From: Nephromyces sp. MM_2019
Taxonomy: Eukaryota > Apicomplexa > Aconoidasida > Nephromycida
Assembly: GCA_015657535.1 (NCBI GenBank)
Contig: JADHZB010001671.1
Coordinates: 1-47,856, forward strand
Direction of reading: 5' to 3'
DNA: 47,856 bases
Shown here: piece after piece, positions 1-11,870 of the stretch
Layout: each line of letters begins with the position of its first letter
Position numbering within the stretch: position 1 is the first letter of the stretch
The notes under the pieces: model-generated
Seen by the model: the letters and a program-made list of their open reading frames with translations, nothing else
Told to the model about the DNA's origin: nothing
Databases searched by the model: none
Position numbers and translations under genes: made by a program

Positions 1-690
1 CGCTGCTTGTTAGTGACATTGTGCGTGTGTGAGGTGGAGTGGCAGTGTGCGTGTAGGTTTCTATGCCAGAGGGATTAGGTGCGGGCGCAGGAAGGTAACA
101 GCGCGCGCAGTCATTTGTTTGCATATGCGTAGGGAGTTGAATGTGTGTGTTCAGAGAATGCATGTGTGCAGGAAGTTCCCTGTGTGTGTGTAGAGCTGCT
201 TGTGCGTAGGTGTATCATCAGGGTGGGAACGCCAGTAAACATTGTAATAGGCATGGCCCTCGGATATCTTTTGTGTGTAGCTCTACAGCACGCAGCAGTG
301 CATAGGATTGTAGGCAGGAGCTTTGCTCGAGTGCGTAGTATGGTTCACCGCCAGCGTGTGTGTGTGTGTGTACACTAAGTGAACGCTAGTGTGGAACGCT
401 AAGCTAGTGCTATCGTCTCTGTACACAGATTGATCGTGTGTGCGTGCTTTTTGGAGGAAATGGGTGTGCTAGCACGATATTCGGAGATTGCACTTTCCCT
501 CTTGTGTGTGCGAAACTTCTCGCACGCAACTCAGCGTATAGGCGTGTGTACCTACACGTTCACCTATGAGCACACTAAATAGCGGAATTTTCCTCCTCTC
601 CTCCCTTTGAGACTAACTATTTTTCGCCTGTCAAACGCTAGTTTTACAGAGAGACCGGCGTTGCCTAAGATATCCCAGCTCGGAGAACAA
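1..690. repeat. TG-rich repeat DNA, no supported gene
   Basis: The plus strand is dense in GTGTGT tracts (for example near 355-372) and related GTGCGTGTG motifs. The only open frames here are Cys/Val-rich products of TG repeats. I see no exon with plausible splice sites. The same repeat class recurs, with strand switches, through the rest of the window. Confidence 0.6.
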
Positions 691-694
691 CGAG

Positions 695-928
695 GTGCCA
701 ATGATTCTACCGATTCTACTATTAGTTAAACCACTTCTTCTATTACTAACCATTCCGCTAACACACGCAGTAAAGCTTTTGTTAACGCTCTTGATAGTAG
801 CACTTCTTCTACTAGCGTTTCTTCTACTACTAGTTGCTAGATTAACACACTTGGGCTTCATTAAGATGCCATTGAAGGTGCTCAATGAGGCTATATTCTT
901 CGGGATAAAAGGCTGGCGAAAACAGTAA
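695..928 (+). CDS. possible short Leu-rich hydrophobic ORF
   Basis: A 77-codon frame with an ATG is extremely Leu-rich over residues 4-46, which would give one or two membrane spans, and is basic at the end (GWRKQ). The hydrophobicity comes largely from repeated CTT/CTA-type codons, so it may be an artefact of low-complexity DNA. A possible donor (ACA/GTAAAG) lies at its end, so it could be a first exon. No family is recognised. Confidence 0.2.
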   Translation: MPMILPILLLVKPLLLLLTIPLTHAVKLLLTLLIVALLLLAFLLLLVARLTHLGFIKMPLKVLNEAIFFGIKGWRKQ

Positions 929-2186
929 AGAAACATGGAGATATGAACCAATTGCCACACTAGCTAACATGTGCCTACGTGCGTAAGTACACATCGTTAC
1001 GTCTGCATAGACAGAGTAAGCAGATGCTTCTAAATTAATGCCCACACAAAGTATGCATCAGTATTTATGCACACAATAAGCAGGAAGAAGATATCCGCAC
1101 TAGACGCCTCAGTGGAAGCTCCTGAAGAACATACTCATATGATTTCGGTACGCCTGACTTTTCTGCATGCAATGCACACGCACATCAATGATCTACTCCC
1201 TTCGACTATCTACACGACCCAATAATCTAACGCCTCCAACAATCTATACACACAAACCTCAATCATACAACATAAGCACACTCATACATACCTCCCTTCC
1301 CACTGTCTCCCTTTTCGCTATCTAAACCTCCCACCACCACCACCGCTATAACTCAGTGACGTACTATAACTTTCTCAGCTTTCACACACACAAAAAGCTT
1401 CTAAACTGAAACTGTTAAATCTTCGCATTTCTTAAGTTTAATCAGCAGCAAATTGTGCCTAGCAGGGAGTGTTATGGGTGGGTGCTTTTGCATACGAAAA
1501 GCATAGCCCCGCATGCTCAAGGCAGTGCATTACTATGTTCTAACAAGTAGAAAACCGCACACACATACCCCTGTGTGTGCATTTCAAATTGTTACTTCTT
1601 GGACGCTTGTGTGGCAGCCACTTTGCGTGCATGTGCTGAACCATTGGTGCATGAAAGTGCAGTATCTTTTTAAATGTGTGTGCGTACCGTGTGGTGCAGA
1701 AAAATGCAGTATCTTTGTAAGTGTGCGTGCGTGTGTATGGCCGTAATTCCTCTAAGCAGTGTGCATTATACAGTCTTCATGAATCGTGAAAGCGTTCAAA
1801 GTCTGATTGGCAGGAAAACACACAGCCAAAAAAAGGGTTGCACCTATTCTCACACATAGATAGGCATTTCAGTAAACACCGAGATACGCAGCTTTGCACC
1901 CACCGATATATGTAACTATATACACTTAGATATACAAATATGCACACACACTTAGATATGTAGCAACGTACAGCTTTACGCATGCAACTACACACACATT
2001 CGTATACGTAGCTTTTCACACCCCTAAGCATGCAGCTATGCACACAGATACGCAGGTTTGTGCTCCACAAACCCATACTCTGAGGCTATTGCCTTAAGCT
2101 ATAAAAACCCCACACACACAGCCTTAAACACACCATCTTTATCCTATCATTCGTGTAACGCAATATCAACCCCTTTAATGGAGCTA
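929..2186. other. no supported gene; CA tracts and a C-rich pyrimidine stretch
   Basis: The interval contains scattered CACACA tracts, a pyrimidine-rich stretch near 1230-1345, and CA/TA-rich DNA from 1850 to 2060. Open frames here translate to repeat-derived Cys/Val or His/Thr peptides. Nothing in it was supportable as an exon. Confidence 0.5.
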
Positions 2187-3039
2187 TTACTCTGCCTTTC
2201 CCAAAGCAGCAGGATTTGCTTCTTTCGCAGCCAAATACTGCTTCGCATGAGCTTCAAGGTATGGATCCCACGAGTTGCTAGTTGAAAGGGAGAAGTTCAC
2301 AGGGACTCCCTTCAAAAGGTCCACCTTTACACGCACACACAACAGCATTCAATGAGTAAGAGATTAAGCAACAAAGGCTTCGAGTGGAGCAAATCCACAG
2401 GAAGAAACTCTAAAAAAACTATATTAGGCATGATGAAATCAAGTCTATAAGCTACATAAGTGCACACAATGAAGAAAACCTATCGAGTAGACTAATAAAC
2501 CGTATATTCAACTTTTTTTAAGGTGTTTCAAAAGCTTTTGAGATGAGCAAGAAGCACAGAAAATTAGATTACTGGGAAAAACGAGTTTGCTAAAATACAT
2601 GAGGTATTCAAGCCCTAAGACTTCAAAATAACGGTACACACACGTAGAGAAACGGGTATAAGCTGGGAACCACAAAAAATCCTATTCTACAGAGGGGCTA
2701 AAACCCCTATATGCTGTAAGTGCATGTGAACAAACAATAAAGGCATAGCCAGAGAATTCCCAAGAAATTAATTATATATGATCAAAAAAATAGCACGCAC
2801 ACATGAAATGATGTTTAACACATAGATTTTCCCCCATCATTAACAAGAAGAAATTCAAAAAGCATAAAAATCTTCTTCTTCTCCATCAAAAACCCTCTGC
2901 TTACCTCTAGGAAACCAACCGTAGTTACACATTGCTTGAGGGCTTCATCGAGCTTAGGAGTAGCATATGGTTTACTTTTAAGAATAAGAGGATAGTGGCT
3001 CCCTCCGGTAGCCTGCCCAGGTCTGTATACAGCATCCAT
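2187..3039 (-). CDS. small two-exon protein of unknown function (90 aa)
   Basis: Exon 1 is 3039-2905 (45 codons, donor GAG/GTAAGC) and exon 2 is 2324-2187 (acceptor ...AAAG/GTGG). Both junctions are phase 0, and the frame ends at TAA. The product starts MDAVYRPGQATGG and ends AANPAALGKAE-like (ANPAALGKAE), with a WDPYLEAHAKQYLAAKE helix near the C-terminus. It has no predicted membrane span. An acceptor-like TTTAG lies one base before the ATG, so a 5' leader exon or further coding exon upstream is possible. The composition resembles small mitochondrial complex subunits, but I do not recognise the family. The plus-strand region starting near 3130 would be divergent from it. Confidence 0.55.
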
Positions 3040-3129
3040 TCTAAAGAGGGAATAGCTAGAAGGGACCTAAAGATAAGGAAAATGATGCACACACAGGAGA
3101 AATAAGATTTTCCGGCAGGAAAGGATTAA

Positions 3130-4475
3130 AAGAAAGCAGTAATGCTTCAAATTCTAGCATCAAAAAAATCTGAATTTTCGCTAGCTGATGTTCTAAATGA
3201 TGCAGAAGAAAGCAAGGAGAATTTCGATAAAATCTGTAAAGCAAAGACGAAACAAAGTTGACAATCTTAAAGAAATTTCAAACTTAGAGGAGAAAGTATA
3301 GATATTTTTTATTGAACTAGAGGATGTAGCTCCATCTGTGAAGACGAGAGAGAAAACACGAAATTTTCCGAAAAAAAGCTGCGTTTTCTGGGAAAGTTTC
3401 ATTAATTGAGCCGTAATAGTGTATAGACCTGCTCTTCCTGAAAGGAATATCTCTGTGTTCGCCTCAATGCAATTTTATACACTTTAGCAGTGCCTCTGAG
3501 CACGTGAATGTAGGTCTTTGTAATTTTTTAAGTTTTAAGCATAAAAACAAGCTTCTTATCTGCCCTGGAAAAGTGCACTTGATCACCAGGTAATTCTCGC
3601 ACACAAGCAGATCAAAAGAAGTTCAAGGTAAGAAAAGGAGATCAAGGGATGATAACAAATTTGTTAGATCTTCTGTTGAACTTGCGGCTAGTTTTGATGA
3701 AGAAGTAATTCACAAAATTATCAAAGAAGCAGTAAGTACCAATGAAAAAACCTCTCGTGCACACAAGTTATTTGCGGGAAAAAAACGAAATTTGCACGCT
3801 TGAGGCGTTAAAACCTGAGAACATTCACAAACAGGTAAGTATATCGTGATTTCTGCCCCTAATACTTACGTTAACCCTCTTCCATACTGTAGTCATTGAC
3901 ATTATCGCAAAGAGATACTTTAAGAATGATGCTTCTATCTTTTTAAGCAGCTCCTAGTCCTCAGTGCATGTGTTACCTCCTGTAAACGTACAAATATGAT
4001 GATTTGAGGAAATCAGCAGGCGAGGAGAAACAGCTTGAACATGGCAGCAGAGAGGAGTCAAATAGTAGAGCAAGATGATGAAAGCGACGTGCAAGATTTA
4101 AGAATAAAAAAGAGAGCTGACATCAGAGTGAACTATAGCAATGACTGGTAGTCTAAGAAGCATTGGAGGACCAGGGAAAACCAACAAAGCACTCAAATTC
4201 ATCATTTTCTTCAAATTATGCAAAAACAGTAAACTAACAAAACTCCCTCAATTTTGAAGAAGAAAAGCATTGGAACATTACAGGAGTATCGACAGTTTAG
4301 GAAGGCGGTAGAAACAAGGGGATCATCACCAAACACTTCTTACTACATCAAAGTCACTGTATCACTTCCATTCACTTTACACTTTCTGTGGAATAAAATT
4401 TCTCAAAGAGGAAGAAGATTTCTTACTGCAGCAGGAGGGTATATTGAAGAGCAAGAATAGAAATTAAAATTACTT
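3130..4475 (+). CDS. unresolved multi-exon coding region, unknown product
   Basis: Several plus-strand stretches look coding, but I cannot join them into one phase-consistent model. The best is 3611-3731, a 40-codon exon with CAG acceptor and canonical GCA/GTAAGT donor, reading KKRRSRDDNKFVRSS then ELAASFDEEVIHKIIKEA. Others are near 3142-3240 (frames starting MLQILASKK or MMQKKARR), 3319-3405 (DVAPSVKTREKTRN), 3785-3834 (ending LEALKPENIHKQ before GTAAGT), 4021-4149 (a basic/acidic segment ending VNYSNDW) and 4254-4460. Lys/Glu-rich composition in AT-rich DNA makes chance open frames likely, so exact exons are uncertain. Confidence 0.3.
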
Positions 4476-5408
4476 CGCCGCTTCTCTTTCTATAACTCAA
4501 TCTTGGATGAAATATGCAGCAACAAGGAAGAGGCAAAAGCTGCCGGGAGGGGATGGGGTTTGTGAGGTAACTACATAGTTAATTGGTTTTCACAGAGGGT
4601 ATCTCGGTCATTGGATGATGTGCATGTGTGTAGAGCTTTGCCGTTTAATACGAACGAAAAGTGCAGGTTGGAGTGGGTTGGTAGCTGGTAGCTTCGGATG
4701 ATTTAGGGCGAGAGTCCGCATATATTTGCAGGGGTATATATATAACCCCCGCACACAGAGGCGGCAAACAGGCGAGATATCAAGGCCTATAGAAGTAGCG
4801 AGATGTCACGAAAGTTATGGAGATGCTAGTGTGTGTGTGTCTGTGTGCTTTTAGCATCCACAAGTAATGCAGATGCTAGCCAGCACCTGTGTATATACTA
4901 CTATTACTACAATAATTATTAACAGTCTTGTTCTTATTAAAATTATTAATACTATTCTTATTACTGCTACAATTATTATAATGAGCTGCATCCACGTTTA
5001 ACAATCGAATTGCATAACCAGGAATCAAGCGCTAGTAATCCGCCGCTTGGATAAGTTTATATACATCGTAAAGGCGAAAACAGGAGTAAGGAAACTCCTG
5101 CAGCGAAAGGAAGCTAAAACATCAAAATACCCCGTAAAAGGCTATTTTGGCGAATTTGAAAAAGCAGTAAATCTTTGGATTTTCCTTGGCGACAGCAGTA
5201 TATTGTAAACCTAGGTAATATCAAAATTGAGGATGACCCTTTGAAAACATGAGCTCAAAAAGAGATATAAAGAATTCACCGATAAAAAAGCTAGGAGCTG
5301 CGTGATAATTGATCTGCATAGCAGTGGGTGCGGTACTTTGTATGTGTGGGGAGCAACTATTTGCTATCCATGAGTTTTTGTAAAAAGGACATTTTTAGTA
5401 AATATGAA
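4476..5408. other. no supported gene; ATT/TTA-rich microsatellite and one ATG-less ORF
   Basis: An AT-rich (ATT/TTA)-type degenerate microsatellite lies at about 4890-4982. A 67-codon open frame without ATG occurs at 5003-5206 on the plus strand and contains KGYFGEFEKAVNLW. It has no clear flanking splice signals and is not called. Confidence 0.4.
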
Positions 5409-5410
5409 TT

Positions 5411-5494
5411 GGATTCAATGTGATGAAAAAACAATTGGTGCTAAATATTATGTTTTAGCTATAGAGGTGGATGGAAAACTTAAAATTACTGATG
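5411..5494 (+). CDS. candidate internal or first exon, unknown product
   Basis: After TTTTTAG, an open frame reads MNWIQCDEKTIGAKYY then VLAIEVDGKLKITDE, up to a possible GAG/GTTGGT donor. Its composition is much more protein-like than that of its surroundings. A 72-bp imperfect duplication begins immediately downstream. I found no phase-compatible partner exon with confidence; a TTTTTTTAG-preceded piece near 5640 (EAKKYLQQ) is a weak candidate. Confidence 0.3.
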
Positions 5495-5508
5495 AGGTTG
5501 GTGTGTGT

Positions 5509-5612
5509 GATTGCGTGAGTAGCATTAAGGAGAAATAATTTCCCATTATACTTGCAACTACTCATGAGAGTCATGTGTTTGATTGTGTGAGTAGCATTAA
5601 GGAGAAATGGTT
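5509..5612. repeat. 72-bp period partial tandem duplication
   Basis: GATTGCGTGAGTAGCATTAA... at 5509 recurs as GATTGTGTGAGTAGCATTAA... at 5581, about 32 bp with one mismatch, offset by 72 bp. It lies directly 3' of the candidate exon at 5411-5494. Confidence 0.7.
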
Positions 5613-6311
5613 TACCAGCACGCAAAATGCTTTTTTTAGGGAAGCTAAGAAATACCTGCAGCAAGTATATTGGCTAAATCTCTGACCTTGAGTTGTTACC
5701 GCATCCTCTATGATACGCACGCAAGCTTGGGGTTTTTCATTTTTTCCTCTCTAGTAAGAGGTTTCTACGAGGTTAAAAATATGCGTAAGGTGGTGCATAT
5801 GGTAGTTTCACCATACCTTCCCTCGGTATCTTGAAATATTGATGCACATCCGAAACAACTTCAATACAAAGCTAAGTAGCTGTCATACTGTAACCACTTT
5901 AATATACCAATCAACAGCGTTGAGGCCATTTGAATACAAATTTGAGTATTAATTATACTCAAAATACACCGTTCTTCTACTCATTTACCTAATCTTGTGC
6001 GAGACTCTTAAAAATCCTGCCCCTTGCAACGGTGGATTGTGCTATTATTTTTTAAAAAGATTCGTGTGATCTAATATATTATGCGTAGAGAATGGTAATC
6101 ATGTAGGGTAACTTTATCTTAACATATTCTACTTAGAGAATAGCAACCATCCGGTATCACCTTATCTTAATTGTAAAAGCCATTATATGAGGAGGGAAGC
6201 ATGCATAAGTGACAGAAAATGGAGGTCAAGTGGCAAAGGTGGAGAAACGAGGTTTTAAACCGAATTACCACTCAATTGAAGAAGCCGCATCACATATATG
6301 TTATATTTAGG
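5613..6311. other. no supported gene
   Basis: AT-rich DNA without convincing exons or strong repeats on either strand. Confidence 0.4.
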
Positions 6312-6811
6312 ATGATAATCCTGATAATAAATACGATTTCAAGTGAAGCAAGCCCGCGCATAAACGATGACTTTGTGCCCAAGGCATTCAAAGCTAGTAA
6401 GTATACATACATGCACACATGAAACGTATGTGTACACACCAGGTTGGGTATGCACCGATACACACACTCCTTTTGATATATATGCAACGATTGCCACTTG
6501 AGCAGCAGCCAAATTTACTATTGAAAAAGCCATAGCTATGTAATTTTTTCGACCGATCAAAGGAATCAGTTGAATTTTTGCTTGCGATCATATGCAAACG
6601 ACTGCGCAAGACTCACGAGGGATACCCTCTAACTGTGATTTGTGACAACGGAAAAAGAGCAACAAAAATGGGACCGCTTATCCATCACTTCGCGATCATT
6701 GTCGGCAAAGCCGAAAGACATCAAAATTTTCTTACAAAAATATTTGAGGGCTATAATAAAACTAAAATTAATGTAGGCAAGCGTTTTATACAGAATAAAG
6801 CGATAAAATAG
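6312..6811 (+). CDS. candidate two-exon small protein with hydrophobic N-terminus
   Basis: Exon 1 is 6312-6396, starting at ATG and ending with canonical donor GCTA/GTAAGT (phase 1). Exon 2 is 6570-6811 (acceptor ATCAG/TTGAA, phase 1) and ends at TAG, giving about 108 residues. The start MIILIINTISSEA resembles a short signal peptide. The second exon contains LTVICDNGKRATKMG and KAERHQNFLTKIFEGY. Two matching phases and an 80-codon second exon support it. Against it, the open frame also runs upstream of the chosen ATG, so the start is arbitrary. No family is recognised. Confidence 0.35.
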
Positions 6812-7878
6812 TTTGTAACATACAAGACAATTCTAATTTCGCAGAAAAAATATCTTTCTACCTAAGAAATTGAGAATGTATAACAACATTAAGAGAGAAC
6901 CAAAAAAATTAATTTTGTAAACAAATAGTAAATAAAACATCTGTTCCTAAAATAATTGGCGATCGACAAGATGCAAGCAAGGATACAAACCTGAACTCAT
7001 CGACCCTTCACAAAAGTGTGCTTCACAGGGACACGACGTGCGAGCAGTATATGAAAAAAATCGCAGCACTACAGTAAGTTTTTGAAGACACCTTTAGGTT
7101 TAGGACTAAATTAAAAAATGCGCCATAATTCGAAAGAGGTCATAAAAAACAAAGCGCGCGAACATTAAAAAATTCGTGATAAAAACGGGGATGCACATTT
7201 CTGTCTATATGTGTCGATAATATGATCTGAAATTGCATAAATCCACAAGAAAATGATCATTTTATGAAGAAAAGTTTAACAACAGAATTAGCCACTTAAA
7301 AACAGTTGGGTGCGATGATAAGAGACACTGTTACTAATGTTAATAGCAGGCATAAAGTGCAAAAGCTGTCATACTTTTATGGGACCCCAATTAACGAGCT
7401 AATAAAATAAAAAAACAACTAGTTACCGCGAATCTAGCAAGAACGAAGGAGAAAAAACAAGAAAAATGTAAATAGTGCCGATTATCATGCAAAATAAGTG
7501 AGTGAAGGGAGCCTTTGTGAAGAATCAAAGCTGCCTCAGCCATCTGAGGGATATAATTGGTGGCTCATCACCCGCCGGGAAAAAAGCCCACTGAAAAAAG
7601 AAGCTTTCGGCATACATTTTCACATGTAATGCTTTCGTTAACACAGGAAAAACTACAAAATACTTTTGGCACGGTATTTGCAAGCGATCAAGTGTCTAAA
7701 TGGAATGAGAAAAAAGGTCAAGTTTCACCAAAATGTATCAGGAGCAAGGAGCAAACTAATAGGGTCAAAAATATACTAGGAGCACAAAAGCCCAAAAAAA
7801 AAATCATACTCATGTTCATGAATTTACATCAGAGACGAATAAAACTATACAAAATACACTAAATCCCCATAAAAACCG
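6812..7878 (+). other. possible plus-strand exons, not resolved
   Basis: Two stretches look coding. The first, about 6919-7073, has about 50 open codons with NLNSSTLHKSVLHRDTTC before a GTAAGT donor. The second, about 7498-7626, reads ESKLPQPSEGYNWWLITRRE. Around 7557-7862 two other frames are also open, so the reading cannot be decided. The region lies 3' to 3' with the minus-strand gene at 7879-9693. Confidence 0.25.
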
Positions 7879-9693
7879 CTAAAAAGTGAGGTATCCAGCC
7901 AATGTGAAGAAATTAGCGCAAATTAGTTTCCCCACGATTCTAGCCTGCAGAGAATTAAAGCTTACTTATTATTGCAAGCTCACTTACTACACACGGACCA
8001 AAAAAATATCGGTAAACTATCAAAATAACCGCTTACTTGGAAGAATTGGACCGGAGAAAGCTCAATGCCCAGAGGATCCTTTCTGTAGACGCTTCTTACA
8101 TCATACATCACGCCCTTGTCTCCGTAGCGCTTCTGAAACAATCTACCATTAAAGAAGCAGGTCTCCTGCATCCAATTCCCTGTATCATTATCCTGTGATA
8201 AGGTGTAAAATTAGCACAAAAGAGGTTTGTCGAATAGAAAACAGGGAAAATACTTCAGTCTCATAAACATTGAGGGAAAAAAAAAGTAACACAACCTACT
8301 CCTTGAAAAAAAAAATAACCAAAAGCTAGAGGAAATGCAATGGCAGGCCTCACTAAAACCAACCAGTTGTTCTTAGTAAAATGACGAATAGAAGAAACCA
8401 CAAAGACTCTAAAAAATATGTTAATAAAAAGCATGAGCTTACGAGAATTTTACACGATAAAATATTCTATCGGAAGGTATATATAGTTTATTCATAATGA
8501 TCACTTAATAGCTCATATTTATCATACTGCCATGCCCAAAACTAAGCAAAACACGCACACTTGTATCCACAATATCCACTACACAAATTAGCTTCACATC
8601 ATAGGCAGACCCGAAATTTTTTGGAAAAAAAATTAGCAGCCAAAATAATATATATCTTTAGTTATTCTTCTCGTACCATTATCTCCTGAGGGCTACAATC
8701 TAGTCTCAAGGATATCCTCTTCACTATATTTAGAGGAAAGTGGGTAGCCAACTCCAAAACGGGAATATCACTATCGTAACAGCCGAAAATAGAAATCTCA
8801 GTGATAGAATCGTGTGCAGAAGCTATCCTTCTTTTTATAGCCCCCACACCTAATGACTTTAATATATCTTCCGTCGGATCTGACCTGTAGAAGTAGGATC
8901 ATGAGCTCAACGTGGACTCACAGCTGCCTAGAAGACGCTATGAGATATTGGACTGGAAAGTAAACAGGCATTTTTCACAGAAAGTTTGGACCAAACTGAC
9001 GCAAAGACTTCAACTTTCGGCTTATTACGGTGCATCCAGTATCATTCGAAAGCTGCTAATTTCTCTTGGAGTTACAGCAGCAAAAAAGTGTGCGATTCGA
9101 GGCATTTGCTGCATTCAGCGAGTATATGCTGTGCTGCGCTAAACTAGCATATGCTGCATGTGGCACTAAACAAGTATATATTGTAGTGCACTAGGTAAGG
9201 GAGTGGTGTGTACTGCGCCGAGCCAAAATAGCTCCTATGTGCCGTACTCAAAAGCTTTGACTTGTGTGTTGCGGCCATCAAACATACCTGGTATGCTAAA
9301 CTAAGCAAGCATTTATTATAGGAGTGTATGGGTTAGAATTGTAGGAGAATGCAGGCGAGGAACGAGTTTGCATGTGCACATTTTCCGGGGCTAGACGTGT
9401 GGAATCTAGTGTGCCCTGATGTGGATGATGCTCGCCTGCTGAATTAACTACTATATTTATATGAAAGAGACTACCATGCGGGTGAAGCTCACATGTATAC
9501 TTAATGATCAGTCTAGTTGCAAGCTGGGGAACAGCACATTGGGGGCTGTGCGTGGGGTCTTTTGCAAGAGAAAAGTGATGTTATCCACCGTGGAATTGCC
9601 ATTACAGATGATTGCTGCCAATGCAAGCATAAGGGTTGCCCACAACAAAACGAATATCGTCCATGAATAAGCGATTTTCAAGAAAAAGCACAA
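7879..9693 (-). CDS. predicted secreted protein, five exons, unknown family (219 aa)
   Basis: Five minus-strand exons join with consistent phase: 9693-9538 (phase 0), 9052-8979 (phase 2), 8884-8677 (phase 0), 8192-8037 (phase 0) and 7944-7879 (TAG stop). Donors are AAT/GTGCTG, CT/GTGAAA, ATG/GTACGA and CAA/GTAAGC; acceptors all end in CAG. Residues 1-30 are a basic-then-hydrophobic leader (FVLLWATLMLALAAIIC), a likely signal peptide or anchor. Possible N-glycosylation sites follow (NST, NIT, NDT). Later segments include SIFGCYDSDIPVLELATHF, KRISLRLDCSP, MQETCFFNGRLFQKRYGDKG and a short end, ANFFTLAGYLTF. The five scattered cysteines after the leader could form disulfides. I recognise no domain. 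The exon joins are inferred; cDNA would settle them. Confidence 0.6.
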
Positions 9694-10133
9694 TTTTACG
9701 CCGATGAACTGATTTTAATTATTGGGGTATAGCTAAAACCCTCATAATACATATTAAAAAATATATAAACGAGCTTTACTAACGAATTCCGACTCCATCA
9801 CACTTTACACCACTCTTTGCATGGTTTACGCAAACACACACGCAATTCTGAAAAGCGTGTGGCTAAGGTTGATTAAAACTTAGCAATCTACACTTTTACC
9901 TTCCATTAGCTTGTATGATCTGCCATTTACCAATGAAATCATTAATATTTGTCGATAAGCCTTCGACAAATCTTGAAGGATCTCCTGATGAATACCGAAA
10001 AAATGATTTCATAAACTAAAAAAATACGCTTGATGACTAGTAATCTTATCAAAAGTTCTGCAATGCCTGTTTATACTTTAAGTTAACACTGGAGAGCTTG
10101 CAAGACAGGGTATTCAGCAAATAAAAAAACCAT
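9694..10133. other. no supported gene
   Basis: AT-rich intergenic DNA between the 5' end of the secreted-protein gene and the tentative 3' end of the next minus-strand gene. I see no promoter element I would defend. Confidence 0.4.
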
Positions 10134-11870
10134 CTACACAAGTACAGCAAGTGGTAGCACCGCAAGCACTTGGGTAGACGCAGAGGAAGCGGCTGTGCAC
10201 CCTTCTGTGCCCTCATGGCAGTCAGAGCAGAGCATGAATATACACTCATAAATAAATGACTACAGAGGTGAGAAGGAAGAAAAAAAAAGTGCATGAATAT
10301 ACACATGCTCATGCATGCACACGTGCACATGCATATACTTACGCATCAGCGAGTATACGTAATCAAACAAACAAAATTCTCAACAATAGTAGAGAGAGTA
10401 CTTACCTAAATTGTAACGAGTGACATACTCCTCGTACATAACACCAAATTTTTTCTTCATTATAATCTCATCCTTTTCAGGTAAAATACACTAAAAAAAA
10501 GGGGTAAGGACTTGCCATTTAAAAAAAAATTGAGGAGGTAAAGTATACCCTTTTTTTCAGAGAATTCAAAGATTATTTAACCCATACGAAAGAAGAAGCG
10601 AAGTACAATTTGAAGGAGAAAAAAGTTTATATGCAAAGTTTCTTGCCAAGGAAATCAAAACTAGTTAGAAAGCGCATAAGAAAAGCGAATAAAATGGCTG
10701 CCTAACTGAGATGGGTCGAGGGATAGTTTACAAATGAGCCGAAAGCATCATCTAAGAAACATAAAAAACTTTTTGGCTTCATTCTAACAAAATTCTTTAA
10801 TAACACACGTATTGGGCCTATAATCTACAGGCAAAGCATGCCTACATAGCATCCGGATCTAGAGGTGCCATTGTAGCCTTCTAGAATCTCACCTGTGATG
10901 ACAAACCACCAGCTTGCAAGAGTGCCTCACAAGGTTCATGATTTCCGCTAGTATTCGCATCGCTCTGCTCTCCTACACTATCACTGTCCACATCCCAACT
11001 TCTACCATGATCCTTCTGCCCAACAGCCCCTCCTGAAACTGGTTCAGATGGACTGGGTTTTAATGCCGGATAACCAGTGTAGTCCATACACTTATAATAC
11101 GTTTCTAAAAGTAGTTTGTTCGTTACTCCAGCATATAGTTCATCAATGTGCATCTCGTTAGGCAATGCAGGATTTTTCGCCCTCATCTTCTCAATTTTTC
11201 GAAAGTTTCGTCTCAAAGCCTTTGCAGTCCTCGTATTGAGACTTTTACCGGTTACCTGGTGTTTGAAAGGGGGAGGTTCAGCCTCAATGAGGTTCCTAGC
11301 AAAGTTTGAAATCTCACCATCTATCGATTCAATAACAGGTAATACTGAAGATGAGTGTAAAACAGTGCTAAGCCCCATTAATTGCTGATAAAGTTTCTCG
11401 ACTAAAGGGCTTTCCTCTACCTGCTCTTGCAGCCAGTTGAAAGTATTGGAAGAAACATGCTGAGCGGAAGCAAGATATGGCGGCAGGGGGGGAGAGGGTT
11501 GAAGGGATAGAAAGGAATAGTAAAATGAGAAGAGAGAACAGGTGGATAAGGTGAGTAAAATGTGGCAGGGAATATGGAATACCACGTTAATCCTCATTAT
11601 CCGTTGGGAAGGTAGCTCTTTACCTAAAAAAAGGTAAGCAAGCGTTGAATGTATAATTTGAAGCATAGTAGCAGCGTAAAATAATGTAATAGCAGGAAAA
11701 TAACAGAAGTCCAAGCAGAGGCGAGCTACATCAGGGGTAGATGTTAAGGCAATATTTTTTGAGATTAGGATATATATGTTATGATGCACCGATCTTGGCT
11801 TGGGGGTGAAGTGATGTAATTGCCTCTTGTGTAAAAAATAGGCGGAGTTTGGGAGACTTGATGGAAACAC
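10134..11870 (-). CDS. unknown protein with long first exon and hydrophobic N-terminal half
   Basis: The first exon, 11870-10893, is a 326-codon open frame, the longest in the window. It ends at TCACAG/GTGAGA (phase 0). A second exon, 10490-10406, follows a strong TTTTTTTTAG acceptor and ends TTAG/GTAAGT; it reads CILPEKDEIIMKKKFG then VMYEEYVTRYNL. A third, ending at TAG 10134, is tentative: it starts after one of several AGs near 10155-10185 and ends LAVLPLAVLV. Residues 1-130 are hydrophobic and Ser/Pro-rich; the true start may be an internal Met. Residues 150-270 look globular (NFNWLQEQ-like start, TAKALRRNFRKIEKMRAKN, YYKCMDYTGYPALK), and then a Ser/Asp/Gly-rich linker follows. The ..KFG..YEEY.. 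pattern recalls the C-terminus of isoprenylcysteine methyltransferases, but the upstream methyltransferase motifs are absent, so I assign no function. Confidence 0.55.

Noticed and set aside
10881..11870. Assignment of the long minus-strand gene as isoprenylcysteine methyltransferase
   Set aside because: Only a short FG-x2-YEEY resemblance in exon 2 supports it; the SAM-binding and RHPxY-type motifs expected upstream are absent.
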